Assembly (NCBI GenBank): GCA_025463125.1 | Contig: JAOAPX010000136.1 | Coordinates: forward strand, 21,171 to 85,170 | Source of the DNA: Acidobacteriota bacterium | GTDB taxonomy: Bacteria; Acidobacteriota; Blastocatellia; Pyrinomonadales; Pyrinomonadaceae | DNA: 64,000 nt | Reading direction: 5' to 3' | In this document: positions 17,866-28,340 of the stretch, one piece after another | How positions within the stretch are numbered: position 1 is the first letter of the stretch | How the letters are laid out: each line of letters begins with the position of its first letter | Translations under genes and position numbers: made by a program | The notes under the pieces: generated by a model | Databases searched by the model: none | The model's input: only the letters and a program-made list of their open reading frames with translations | What the model was told of the DNA's origin: nothing

Positions 17866-19545
17866 TTACAGCGCTTTTAAGAGCCAGCCGTTCGGGTCGA
17901 TTTCATACGCGACTTCATTCGGCAGCGGAATCGTTGCAGTTCCGTTTACCATTTCAACGCGCTTCGTAACGTCGCCGACTTTTACTTCGACCGGCATCGG
18001 AAAAGGTAGATTATTCGGCGTTTCCCAGCGCAAAATCAATTGGTTCCCTTTCTTTTCGGAAATAAATTTGGGCAATACCGGTTGGCGCAGATACACTTCA
18101 AAAAACCAATCGAGGTCTTTGCCGGATTCACGCTCGGCTATTCGAAGAAAATCATCGGTCGTTGCAAAATGCGCCTGCTTTCCGTTTTTGATTTTTTCCG
18201 TTCTCGGGTCCGCGTAAGCCATTCGCCTTAAGGAACTAAAAAACGCTTTATCGCCGACGACAAAACGCAGGCTGTTTAAGACAAGAGCGCCTTTGCCGTA
18301 AATATCGCTGTCGCTTTTCGTATAATCCGGCGGCAGCATATACATTTCGACGGTCGTTCGAGCCTCGCGCGGCGCGACCGGTTTGACGTTTTTCGTGTTC
18401 TTTATGCGAGCGGGCAAACTTTTGATAAAGCCTTCGCGGCTGCCGCGCAGACGGTCTTTATAAAGCGCGTCCATATACGACTGGAAACCTTCGTGAATCC
18501 AGAAATCGTTCCAGTCCGGCGCGGTGACGAGATTCGCCCACCATTCGTGTCCGAGTTCGTGAAACATCAGCGTATCGACGCCTTCAGCATCGTATTTAAA
18601 CTCATTACCGTAAGCGATAATCGATTGATGTTCCATTCCGAGATGCGGCGTTTCGGCAATGCCCAGTTTATCGGCGCGGAAAGGATAAGGTCCCAGATAT
18701 TCTTCAAAGAATCGCACATAATCCTTTGTTTTATTTATCAACTCCTGACCTTTGTCGAAATGTTCGGGCAAAACGTAAAAAGCTATCGGGATCGGATCGC
18801 CCGCAATCGACTGCATTTTGTCTTCGATCAATTTATACGGCGCGACGTTGAGCGCGATTACGTAATTGCTCGCCGGCTGCGAAACATACCAGTTAAAAGT
18901 GCGCGTTCCATCAGCGTTTTTATCGACTGAGCGCAAAACGCCGTTCGAAGCGGCAACGAGCGGTTCGGGAACTGTAAAATGAAGCGAAAAATTATCCGCT
19001 TTGTCCGAGGGATGATCTTTGACCGGAAACCACAAATCCGCGCCGTCGTTCTGCACGGCGGTCGCAAACCAGGGCTGCCCGTCAGCCGTTTTCGACCAGA
19101 CAAAACCGCCGATCCATGGCGGATGCGGCGCGACGCGCGGCTTTCCGAAATACGCGACGCGAACATCAACCGTTTGTCCGACCTTTTGCATTACCGGAAA
19201 AGAAATCCAGATTCTGCCCGCTTTTCGTTCGAAGTTTAACGGCTGTTGGTTTTTCCCGTTTACGAGCGCGACGGATTCGACCGTAAAAGGCGTATCCAAA
19301 TCAAGCACAAATTTATCAAGCGGTTTAACGATCCGCGCCTTAACGGTCAAAACGCCTTTAATCGACTGCTCAGACGGATCGACGCGCAGATTCAAATCGT
19401 AATGTTTTACGTCGTAAGACGCCTGTTCAGCTATTAAAACGCCGCCCGAACCTGTCGGGCGCGCGCTAAAATCTCTTTGCGAATAAGACGGCACGCAAAG
19501 CAAAAGCAAACAAACCAAGCTATAGAACAGTAATTTTTGTTTCAT
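17866..19545 (-). CDS. M1-family metallopeptidase (aminopeptidase N-like)
   Basis: Signal peptide; LMFHELGHEWWANLVTAPDWNDFWIHEGFQSYMDALY (HExxH-x18-E). Confidence 0.93.
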   Translation of the reverse strand: MKQKLLFYSLVCLLLLCVPSYSQRDFSARPTGSGGVLIAEQASYDVKHYDLNLRVDPSEQSIKGVLTVKARIVKPLDKFVLDLDTPFTVESVALVNGKNQQPLNFERKAGRIWISFPVMQKVGQTVDVRVAYFGKPRVAPHPPWIGGFVWSKTADGQPWFATAVQNDGADLWFPVKDHPSDKADNFSLHFTVPEPLVAASNGVLRSVDKNADGTRTFNWYVSQPASNYVIALNVAPYKLIEDKMQSIAGDPIPIAFYVLPEHFDKGQELINKTKDYVRFFEEYLGPYPFRADKLGIAETPHLGMEHQSIIAYGNEFKYDAEGVDTLMFHELGHEWWANLVTAPDWNDFWIHEGFQSYMDALYKDRLRGSREGFIKSLPARIKNTKNVKPVAPREARTTVEMYMLPPDYTKSDSDIYGKGALVLNSLRFVVGDKAFFSSLRRMAYADPRTEKIKNGKQAHFATTDDFLRIAERESGKDLDWFFEVYLRQPVLPKFISEKKGNQLILRWETPNNLPFPMPVEVKVGDVTKRVEMVNGTATIPLPNEVAYEIDPNGWLLKAL

Positions 19546-19548
19546 AAA

Positions 19549-22500
19549 TTATCTGCCTTCTTCGGCGATCAAAGATTTTTTATTTGCGTGAATTTCCTGC
19601 AAACTTCTAACCTTTACCTGTCCCTGTGATTTTTTCGTGGCGATCGCTTCGATCAAAGCTTCGGCGCCGGTCATCGTCGTGACGGTCGGCACGTTGAATT
19701 GCAAAGCTGATTTGCGAATCGCCTGTTCGTCGTAATGCGACGTTCTGCCGAGCGGAGTGTTGATAATCAGAGAAATTTCGCCCTGCTTGATGTAATCGGC
19801 GATGTTCGGACGACCTTCGTTAACTTTGAAAACCGTTTCGCACGTTAAACCGACTTCCTGAAGGCGTTTCGCCGTGCCGTATGTGGCGATAAGGTCGAAC
19901 CCGAGTTTATCGAGGCGACGCGCCAGAACGACCGCCTGACCTTTATCCGAATCATTAACCGAGATAAAGGCTTTGCCGGACATCGGCAACACTATGCCCG
20001 CGCCTTCCATCGCTTTGCCGTAAGCTTCGCCGAAAGTTTCGCCGACGCCCATTACTTCGCCGGTCGAATGCATTTCCGGTCCTAAAACCGGATCGACGCC
20101 CGCGAATTTTTTGAACGGGAAAACCGGCGATTTAACAAAGATTTGCGGAACCGAAAGCATTGCGGGCAAATTAAAATCCGCCAGAGTTTTTTCGCCAGCC
20201 ATAATCAGCGAAGCGATTTTCGCTATTGGAATGCCCGTGGCTTTCGCGACGAACGGAACCGTGCGTGAAGCTCGCGGATTAACTTCGATCACGTAAACCC
20301 GGTCGTCTTTTATCGCTAACTGCAAATTCATCAAGCCGATTACTTTCAAAGCTTTCGCAAGATTCACGGTGTAGTGCTTGATGGTTTCGAGATGTTCGGC
20401 GGCGAGCTTCTGCGCGGGCAAAACCGACGAAGAATCGCCCGAATGAATTCCGGCTTCTTCGATATGCTCCTGAATTCCGGCGATTACGCATCCCGTTTCA
20501 TCAGCCAGCGCGTCAACGTCGATTTCGACGGCGCGTTCTAAAAACTTATCGATTAAAATCGGTTTTTCCGGCGAAGCGTCAACCGCCGTGCGCATATATT
20601 CGTCAAGCGTCTGCTCGTCGTAAACAATCGCCATCGCGCGCCCGCCGAGTACAAACGAAGGACGAACGACGACCGGATAACCGATTTTATTCGCGATCTT
20701 TTTCGCTTCTTCCGGCGAAACGGCGGTTCCGTTGTCCGGCTGCGGAATATTTAATTCCTGCAAAAGCGCCGAAAACCGCTTGCGGTCTTCGGCTAGATCA
20801 ATCGAATCGGGCGACGTGCCGATGATCGGAACGCCCGCCTTATGCAGGCGGTCGGCTAAATTCAAAGGAGTTTGCCCGCCGAATTGAACGATCACGCCTT
20901 CCGGGTTTTCCGTTTCGACGATGTTCATCACGTCTTCAAACGTTAAAGGCTCGAAATACAAACGGTCGGAAGTGTCGTAATCGGTCGAAACGGTTTCCGG
21001 GTTGCAGTTGACCATAATCGTTTCGAAATCGGCGTCGCGCAGCGCAAAGCTCGCGTGACAGCAGCAGTAATCGAATTCGATTCCCTGCCCGATGCGGTTC
21101 GGTCCGGAACCGAGAATCATAATCTTTCTTCTGTCGGTCGGGTCGGCTTCGTTTTCTTCTTCGTAGGTCGAATAAAGATACGGTGTGTGCGATTCGAATT
21201 CCGCTCCGCACGTGTCGACGCGCTTGTAAACCGGCTCGATATTCAAATCCTTGCGCCGCTCGCGCACTTCATCTTCGGTCGAGTTAGTCAGATAAGAAAT
21301 TCTCCGGTCGGATAAAGCGAATTCTTTCGCGTTTTGCAGCACTTCGCTCGGCACGTCGTTTAAGTTTCGACCGTCGATTCTCGCCTGAAGCTGCATGACT
21401 TCCTGCAATTGTTCTAAAAACCACGGGTCGATTTTCGTCAGGCGATGAATTTCCTCAATCGAATAACCGTTTCTTAAAGCGTACGTTAAATAAGAAAACC
21501 TGTTCGAATTCGGGCGCGCCAGTTTTCGCTGCAAAAGGTGATCGGGAATGCCTTCGAGACGAAGCGGCTTGACGGCTTCGAGCGAGCGCAGACCTTTAAA
21601 AAGCGATTCTTTGAACGTGCGCCCGATCGCCATCACTTCGCCGACCGATTTCATCTGCGTTCCTAAAACGTCTTCCGCGCCGGGGAATTTTTCAAACGCC
21701 CATTTCGGGATTTTCGTCACGACGTAATCGATCGTCGGCTCAAAGCTCGCCGGGGTTTTCTTTGTAATATCGTTCGGAATTTCGTCCAGGGTGTAGCCGA
21801 CAGCGAGTTTGGCGGCGATTTTCGCAATCGGAAATCCGGTTGCTTTCGAAGCGAGCGCCGACGAGCGGGAAACGCGCGGGTTCATTTCGATGATTCGCAC
21901 ATCGCCGTTTTCCGGATTGACGGCAAATTGGATATTCGAGCCGCCGGTTTCGACGCCGACTTTGCGGATACACGCGATCGACATATCTCGAAGCTTTTGA
22001 TACTCGACGTCGGTTAAAGTTTGCGCGGGCGCGACCGTAATCGAATCGCCCGTGTGAACGCCCATCGGGTCGAAATTCTCAATCGAACAGATAATCACGA
22101 CGTTATCGTTCAAATCCCGCATTACTTCCAGCTCGTATTCCTTCCAGCCGAGAATCGATTCTTCGACCAGGATCTGCGAAATCGGCGACGCCGCCAAACC
22201 GCTTTTTGCTATTTCCTCAAACTCTTCCGGGTTAAAAGCGGTTCCGCCGCCGGTTCCGCCGAGCGTGTACGCCGGTCGAATAATCGCGGGGTAGCCGGTT
22301 TCTTCGACAATTTTCCGCGCCTCTTCCCACGTATGCGCGAAACCGCCTTTCGCCGACGGAATACCGATTTCGTCCATCGCTTGTTTAAAAAGCTCGCGGT
22401 CTTCGCCGACCTTGATGGATTCTACGTTGGCGCCGATTAATTTAACGCCGAACTTGTCTAAAATTCCTTTTTCGTACAGCTCGACCGACAAATTCAAACC

Positions 22501-22782
22501 GGTTTGCCCGCCGACTGTCGGTAAAAGCGCGTCCGGACGTTCTTTTTCGATAATGGCGGAGACGGTTTCCAAAGTTAAAGGCTCGACGTAGGTTTTATCC
22601 GCAATTTCCGGGTCGGTCATAATCGTCGCCGGATTTGAATTGACGAGAACCACTTCGAAACCTTCCTGTTTCAGCGCACGACAAGCCTGCGTTCCCGAAT
22701 AATCGAATTCGCATCCCTGCCCGATGACAATCGGTCCTGAACCGATAATTAAAATTTTATGAATGTCTGTTCTTTTCGGCAT
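19549..22782 (-). CDS. carB: Carbamoyl-phosphate synthase large subunit
   Basis: [59 protein letters not shown]; two ATP-grasp halves. Track start 22809 is upstream of the likely ATG at 22782. Confidence 0.98.
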   Translation of the reverse strand: MPKRTDIHKILIIGSGPIVIGQGCEFDYSGTQACRALKQEGFEVVLVNSNPATIMTDPEIADKTYVEPLTLETVSAIIEKERPDALLPTVGGQTGLNLSVELYEKGILDKFGVKLIGANVESIKVGEDRELFKQAMDEIGIPSAKGGFAHTWEEARKIVEETGYPAIIRPAYTLGGTGGGTAFNPEEFEEIAKSGLAASPISQILVEESILGWKEYELEVMRDLNDNVVIICSIENFDPMGVHTGDSITVAPAQTLTDVEYQKLRDMSIACIRKVGVETGGSNIQFAVNPENGDVRIIEMNPRVSRSSALASKATGFPIAKIAAKLAVGYTLDEIPNDITKKTPASFEPTIDYVVTKIPKWAFEKFPGAEDVLGTQMKSVGEVMAIGRTFKESLFKGLRSLEAVKPLRLEGIPDHLLQRKLARPNSNRFSYLTYALRNGYSIEEIHRLTKIDPWFLEQLQEVMQLQARIDGRNLNDVPSEVLQNAKEFALSDRRISYLTNSTEDEVRERRKDLNIEPVYKRVDTCGAEFESHTPYLYSTYEEENEADPTDRRKIMILGSGPNRIGQGIEFDYCCCHASFALRDADFETIMVNCNPETVSTDYDTSDRLYFEPLTFEDVMNIVETENPEGVIVQFGGQTPLNLADRLHKAGVPIIGTSPDSIDLAEDRKRFSALLQELNIPQPDNGTAVSPEEAKKIANKIGYPVVVRPSFVLGGRAMAIVYDEQTLDEYMRTAVDASPEKPILIDKFLERAVEIDVDALADETGCVIAGIQEHIEEAGIHSGDSSSVLPAQKLAAEHLETIKHYTVNLAKALKVIGLMNLQLAIKDDRVYVIEVNPRASRTVPFVAKATGIPIAKIASLIMAGEKTLADFNLPAMLSVPQIFVKSPVFPFKKFAGVDPVLGPEMHSTGEVMGVGETFGEAYGKAMEGAGIVLPMSGKAFISVNDSDKGQAVVLARRLDKLGFDLIATYGTAKRLQEVGLTCETVFKVNEGRPNIADYIKQGEISLIINTPLGRTSHYDEQAIRKSALQFNVPTVTTMTGAEALIEAIATKKSQGQVKVRSLQEIHANKKSLIAEEGR

Positions 22783-22807
22783 GATAGTTCTAAGATTGTA
22801 ATTATAC

Positions 22808-22836
22808 AAAAAAAAGCGCGGTCAACTAACCGCGCT
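22808..22836 (-). terminator. Rho-independent terminator of the haloperoxidase gene
   Basis: AGCGCGGT tcaact ACCGCGCT palindrome with an 8-nt U-tract on the minus strand. Confidence 0.85.
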
Positions 22837-22865
22837 AAATGCATTTATTATAAATAGCACAAAAA

Positions 22866-24593
22866 TCACACCGTTGTAGTGGTTCCGTCAAACTTTGTCA
22901 GCCGGAATCCGGCGAACTTTTCGTTGTAACAAGCCCTCTGATCCTGAAGAATACTGATTGCCAGAGCTTCGCCCAGAAGCATCGATTCGGTCGCGTCAGA
23001 ACGCCAGTGAACTCCGGCGGCATTTCGACCGAGCGCAACGTTTGCCGCCATTTTGTTAAGTTCGCCGCCGACCGTTAAATTTTCCGAACCGCCGTAAGGA
23101 ACTAAGCCCGTTCCGGCAGCATCCGGCACGACCGGATTTTCTATAACGGTTTCTTCGTTAAACCACGCTTTCAAAATCGTTACGCAGGCACCAGCGACCG
23201 TCGCGTGTCCCGCGCCGTAAGCCGGGTGAAGCGGTGAGCCTTCGGGAAAAGCCATCGGCAAAAACGCGTTGCCCGACGGCAGATGCCCGCCGAGGCGCGT
23301 TTGACTCGAAACCGAGTTTAGAATCTCAGAGTGAACCGGGTAAGCCGCGTTATGAAAAGCCGTCCGGTCAACTCTTTCGGCGAAAACTTCGGGTCTTAAA
23401 CGCCTGTGAACAAACCACTTTTGATTCCATACAGTTTTCAAAGCGCGCGTTGAAACTTCGCATAAAAGCGTCGCGACGTGCGGTTCGCCGAAAGTGCCGA
23501 AACCTTGCTGCGTCGCCGAATTATTGTATGGATTCCCGTTATCGAACGGGACGCCGAGACCGGCGATTACTAGAAACGCCTGAAAATACGCCTGAAACAA
23601 AACATCGATATGCACCCACTGACCGAGGTCGCGCCCGTTTCTTAAATAATATGCGGTCGAATCGAAAATATCCGCCTGCGCCGGCGCAGCTCCGTTTTGC
23701 GCGGCAAGCCAGCTTTCGAAATCGGTCATGTAATTTTTTCCGCCGCTTTCCAGCCCGCGAACGGTTCGCATCCGCTGGCTGATCTCGTTTGCGCCCAAAA
23801 AACACGATTGGTAAAAAAATTGTGAAAGATACGGTCCGGCTTTATCGCCCGGCGTCAATCCGCGAAAAAGCACGTTCGTCGTCACCCGCCCGTTCACATC
23901 TTTCGCGCCTTTAAAATCGGCGCCGAACAAGGTCAAATCCGCCGCGGCGGCATTTGCGATCGGATTGTTTTGATATTCGGAAAAAGGCACGTCGCGCAAA
24001 AGCGCCATCCAGTAATTTTCGGAGATTTCGGCGGCGATTTCACGGCTCGCAAAAGCCGGCGGCGGCGGTTCTATAAAACTGAACGCGTCTTTTCCTTCCA
24101 GATCAAACGCCAGACCGGACTGCGGATTTGTAAATTTGCGGTCGCCGCCCAAAGGAACCTGTTCGAACGCGTCCGGGCTTCCGGTTCTGAGCGCGTTCAA
24201 AAGCGCGTCGTAAGCCGTAGGCTGAACTTCGCCGTTTGATTGATGCGGCAGACCTTTTGTAAAATTGGCGATCCGATTCGGATATAATTCTTCGTCGCCG
24301 TTATTCGGACGATGAAAAAGACGCGGAATCGGATGAAAGTTTGCTTTTGCGGCACCGATTCGCGCTTGATAGCAGGACTGGGCGCGATGTTGATAAAAAG
24401 AAGGCTTGGCTATTTGTTTCTGCGCCGAAACGGTGGAGTTTTTATCCAGAAACGGTAAAAATGCGCCGAGCGCCGTCGCCGTGACGGTCGATTTTCCTAA
24501 ATTGCTGAAAAATTTTCTGCGGTCAATTTGAGAGGAATTTTCCAGTGAGTTGTTTTCCGTTATTTCATTTTTTTCGGATAAGTTGTTTTGCAT
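22866..24593 (-). CDS. Vanadium-dependent haloperoxidase / PAP2-family protein, Tat-type signal
   Basis: DRRKFFSNLGKSTVTATALGAFLPFL; HLPSGNAFLPMAFPEGSPLHPAYGAGHATVAGACVTILKAWF; GVHWRSDATESMLLGEALA. Confidence 0.9.
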   Translation of the reverse strand: MQNNLSEKNEITENNSLENSSQIDRRKFFSNLGKSTVTATALGAFLPFLDKNSTVSAQKQIAKPSFYQHRAQSCYQARIGAAKANFHPIPRLFHRPNNGDEELYPNRIANFTKGLPHQSNGEVQPTAYDALLNALRTGSPDAFEQVPLGGDRKFTNPQSGLAFDLEGKDAFSFIEPPPPAFASREIAAEISENYWMALLRDVPFSEYQNNPIANAAAADLTLFGADFKGAKDVNGRVTTNVLFRGLTPGDKAGPYLSQFFYQSCFLGANEISQRMRTVRGLESGGKNYMTDFESWLAAQNGAAPAQADIFDSTAYYLRNGRDLGQWVHIDVLFQAYFQAFLVIAGLGVPFDNGNPYNNSATQQGFGTFGEPHVATLLCEVSTRALKTVWNQKWFVHRRLRPEVFAERVDRTAFHNAAYPVHSEILNSVSSQTRLGGHLPSGNAFLPMAFPEGSPLHPAYGAGHATVAGACVTILKAWFNEETVIENPVVPDAAGTGLVPYGGSENLTVGGELNKMAANVALGRNAAGVHWRSDATESMLLGEALAISILQDQRACYNEKFAGFRLTKFDGTTTTV

Positions 24594-24827
24594 AGAGGTA
24601 CGACTTCAAAAATCTCTTGAAGTTAGAGTAATTTTATTATTTTATTGAGCTGCCGATTGTTCGCTTATGAGATTTAAGTAAAATTACGAAGGCAAAGACG
24701 GAGAAAGGATTGGCGTCTTTCAAACTTTGTAACCCGCCATATTAAAGCATAAATTCGCGGAGCTTACAATACTTTTCTCCGAGGATTTTCGAAAGCGGAT
24801 TAAGGTTCAAAACACGGTTTTTCTTTA

Positions 24828-25934
24828 TTAAAATCCGACGAAAATCGGTTCCGGCGCGAGCAGAAGGTCAAAACGCTCCCGCACCTTTTTCTGAATTTCA
24901 TCTTTCAGTTCGAGCACCTCATTTGCCGTACCGTTTCCCAGATTAACGATTGCTAAAGTATGACGGCTCGAGATTCCGACGTTTCCCTTTTGAAAGCCTT
25001 TATAAAACCCGGATTGCTCGATAAGCCATGCGGCTGGAATTTTTACGGTTTTCTCGTCAACCGGAAAATGTGGGATTTGAGCCGCAAACTTTTCGCTCAG
25101 CAAATTATATTGCTCGCGGCTGACAACCGGATTTTTGAAAAACGAACCGGCGCTTTTTGAATTCGCGTCAAGCTCGTCAATCACCATTGATTTGGCGCGG
25201 CGAATCTCTAAAACCGCTTCGCGCGTTTGTTTTAAAGTCGGTTTTTCGTTTCCGAAATATTGCAGCAAATCTTTATAAACAATTTTCGGCTCGACGTTTT
25301 TTTGCAAATCAAACGTTACCGCCAAAACAATAAAGCGGTTTCGCTCGGTCGTGTTGAAAATGCTCGTGCGGTACGCGAATTTGCAGTCCGCGTTTGAGAG
25401 TTCGAGGGTTTCTTTTAATTTTCGGTCGAAAACGCGGACTTTCGCGATCGATTCCGAAACTTCCTGCCCGTATGCGCCGACATTCTGCACGGGCGTGCCG
25501 CCGACAAATCCGGGAATCCCGCTGAGACATTCGACTCCGGCGCGGCTTTCACGGGCGCACAAAGCGCAGAACGCGTCCCAATCTTCGCCCGCCCGCGCCG
25601 TAACCAGGTTATTATCGGTTTCGATTCCTTTGAGCGCAATTTGCAAAACCAAGCCGTCAAACCCCTGATCCGAAATTAAAACATTGCTTCCGCCGCCTAA
25701 AATAAAAATTTCAAACTCATTTTCATCGGCGAAATTAAAAGCTTCAATTACTTGCCGCTCGGTTTCGGCTCGAACGAAAAAACGCGCTTCGCCGCCGATC
25801 TTTAATGTCGTGTAAGCGGCGAGCGGAATATTTTTCTGCACGGAAATCGATGTAGTCACTGGGTTTTCTAAATATTTATTATAAAAGTCGGCGCCGAAGA
25901 AAAAACAAACCGGGATCGCAACTGATTGAATCAA
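24828..25934 (-). CDS. murB: UDP-N-acetylenolpyruvoylglucosamine reductase
   Basis: NIPLAAYTTLKIGGEARFFVRAET; FILGGGSNVLISDQGFDGLVLQ; AGSFFKNPVVS. The true start is probably downstream of the track ATG. Confidence 0.95.
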   Translation of the reverse strand: MIQSVAIPVCFFFGADFYNKYLENPVTTSISVQKNIPLAAYTTLKIGGEARFFVRAETERQVIEAFNFADENEFEIFILGGGSNVLISDQGFDGLVLQIALKGIETDNNLVTARAGEDWDAFCALCARESRAGVECLSGIPGFVGGTPVQNVGAYGQEVSESIAKVRVFDRKLKETLELSNADCKFAYRTSIFNTTERNRFIVLAVTFDLQKNVEPKIVYKDLLQYFGNEKPTLKQTREAVLEIRRAKSMVIDELDANSKSAGSFFKNPVVSREQYNLLSEKFAAQIPHFPVDEKTVKIPAAWLIEQSGFYKGFQKGNVGISSRHTLAIVNLGNGTANEVLELKDEIQKKVRERFDLLLAPEPIFVGF

Positions 25935-26034
25935 AGCTATTTATTATCTCAATCGGCTTTGGTTAATCCGAAACGTTTCCTGGTTTGTTTTTGTTCATGC
26001 TCTCGAAACAGCATTCAAGAATGTTCGTTTTTTG

Positions 26035-27870
26035 TCAATACCCGTAAGCTGCGCCCTTGACCAAAACTTCGAGTTTTTTAGCTTCATTGAGGGCGTTCAA
26101 AGCTTTTAATCTGCCGATAATTCTTTCGGTTTCCTTTTTATTTTTGTTGCGATATTCCGATTCCCCGAGCGCCGATAAAGCCGCGATATAATTCGGTTCT
26201 TTTTCGACCGCCCGGCGAAACGCGCTGACGGCATTTACTATATCGCCGTTTTTACGATAAGCGACTCCGAGCGCGTAGCCGGAAAAGTTCCATTCCGGGC
26301 GCTTTTCGACAACCGGTTTCAAAGCGGCAATCGCTCCCGCGAAATCGCCTAAATCAATCAAAGTGACACCGAGATTGAGAAGCGGCGCTTCGATATACGC
26401 CGGGTTCAGGGCAACGGCTTTTTGCAAAACGAGTTTTGCCTGCTCAAATTTGGCTTTTCCCTCGGCTTCTTTTTTATACGTTAAATCGATTTTACCGGCA
26501 TTGTAATAAGCCCAGCCCAAATTCGTGTAATCCGCCGCGTTCGGGCTTAATTCGAGAGCTTTTTCCAGATTTTTAATCGTCGTAGACCATCGGCACGGAA
26601 TATATTTCTTTATATCGTTTTCGCACTGCCTGCCGACGACGTACCCGGCGTAACTGTAAATCTGCGCAGTTTCGTCGCGGCTGTAATCTTTTGTTCGCTG
26701 GATAAACGTAATCGCAAGGTTGTAATTGCTTTCGGCGTCAGCGAAGTTTCCGACTTGCCTGTAAGCGTCGGCGAGATTGGCGTAAGCCTCGATATTGTCG
26801 TTTTTAACGCGCGTCGCGGCTTTGTATTTATTCACCGCTTCCGCGTAATTCTCCATCTCGTAATACGCGGCGCCGGCATCGAATAAAGCTTCGAAATATT
26901 TCGGTTTAACGCGCAAAGCTTCTTCAAATTCAACGACGGCTTCTTTATTTAGGTTTAATCGCACGAGCGATTTTCCGGCGTAATAATGCGCTTCGGCGCT
27001 GTCATTATTGAGTTTTACGGCTTCTCGAAACGCCTTTAAAGATTCGTCGTTGCGGTTTTGCGCGAAACGAACCAATCCTAAAAAGTATTGCGCCTGCTCG
27101 TCGTTCGGCGAAGTCTTCAGCGCTTTACCGAGATGCTCGTCGGCTTTTGCGATCTCGCCTTTCCGGTAATAAAGAACGCCGAGCGGAACGTATATCTCCG
27201 TTAAATCCCTGTCCAAAAGAAGAGCTTTTTCGTAGCCGGCAATCGCCTCGTCGGCTTTATCCGTATCATCCCAAACTTCGCCTAAACCGTAAAAAGCGAC
27301 CGCGTTATTCGGATTATATTCGATCGATTCTTCGAAAAATCTTCTCGCCGCCTCAGGCTTTTCTCCGGCTAAAAGCTGATTTCCTTTTAAGGCTAAAGCT
27401 TCGCTCAAACCGGTTCGGGCGTTTTTATTATCTTCGAGCATTAAAGATTCGCGGAAAAACTCGATTGATTTATCGAATTCTTCCTTGTCTATATAATATT
27501 CGCCGACGCCCGCGAAAACTTTCGCGGCTTCTTCTTTTCGCATCGTGTTCGGATTCGGCGGCATATTAAACGGATCCACCGTTTTCGTGCGAGTTCGGCG
27601 CGGCGTCGCTTTCGCAATAACGGTAAATTGTTTCGCAACCCGTTTAACGGTTTCGAGACGCTGAATTTTTGTGCGGATAAATTTGGCGTTTGATACGAAT
27701 CTTTTTGGCGGAGCTTTTTTAGATGTGCGAAAAACAAAAACGCTCGAACCGCCCGTAATATCGCTGACGGGTATTAAATCCTGTCCGCGAACCGGGACAA
27801 ATACGAGCGCAAAAGTCCAAATTAAAAATGCGGAAACAGCCGTTTTGCTCCGACAGATTTTATTACTCAT
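26035..27870 (-). CDS. Secreted tetratricopeptide-repeat protein
   Basis: Many TPR units (e.g. AVAFYGLGEVWDDTDKADEAIAGYEKALLLD); signal peptide after MSNKICRSKTAVSAFLIWTFALVFV. The track ORF extends to 27948. Confidence 0.85.
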   Translation of the reverse strand: MSNKICRSKTAVSAFLIWTFALVFVPVRGQDLIPVSDITGGSSVFVFRTSKKAPPKRFVSNAKFIRTKIQRLETVKRVAKQFTVIAKATPRRTRTKTVDPFNMPPNPNTMRKEEAAKVFAGVGEYYIDKEEFDKSIEFFRESLMLEDNKNARTGLSEALALKGNQLLAGEKPEAARRFFEESIEYNPNNAVAFYGLGEVWDDTDKADEAIAGYEKALLLDRDLTEIYVPLGVLYYRKGEIAKADEHLGKALKTSPNDEQAQYFLGLVRFAQNRNDESLKAFREAVKLNNDSAEAHYYAGKSLVRLNLNKEAVVEFEEALRVKPKYFEALFDAGAAYYEMENYAEAVNKYKAATRVKNDNIEAYANLADAYRQVGNFADAESNYNLAITFIQRTKDYSRDETAQIYSYAGYVVGRQCENDIKKYIPCRWSTTIKNLEKALELSPNAADYTNLGWAYYNAGKIDLTYKKEAEGKAKFEQAKLVLQKAVALNPAYIEAPLLNLGVTLIDLGDFAGAIAALKPVVEKRPEWNFSGYALGVAYRKNGDIVNAVSAFRRAVEKEPNYIAALSALGESEYRNKNKKETERIIGRLKALNALNEAKKLEVLVKGAAYGY

Positions 27871-28340
27871 CTTTTTACTCAACAAATATTTCTGACCTAT
27901 TTTATTCCTTTGTTGTTTAAATACAAGAACAAATTTATTAGCAATCAATACTGTTTGAACGTTTTCGGCAATGCCTTTTGCCTTTCGAAAAGCCTCAAAA
28001 CCGCCTCGAAATCACTTACATTGATTAAAACCGCGAATGTCTTCAGTTACCGAGCGGCAACAAGACGAATTAATTTCTTAAAAATCGCTACTTTTAATTA
28101 AGACTTTTCAAAATTAATAATAAATTAATAATCAAAATTCGACTTAAGTTAAATCAAACGAAATGCTTGGTATTTTCGCTTTTATAAAATTATTTTTCTT
28201 GCCCTTTTGAGCGATGTCGTTTACATTAAATTCTTACCTAAAGTCCGATTAATTCTTTATTCCGAATTCGTTTTTTTTCGATGCGGAATACGTAATCTTT
28301 CCATTGGAATTTAGCCGAAAAATTCAAAAAAAGGAGATTC

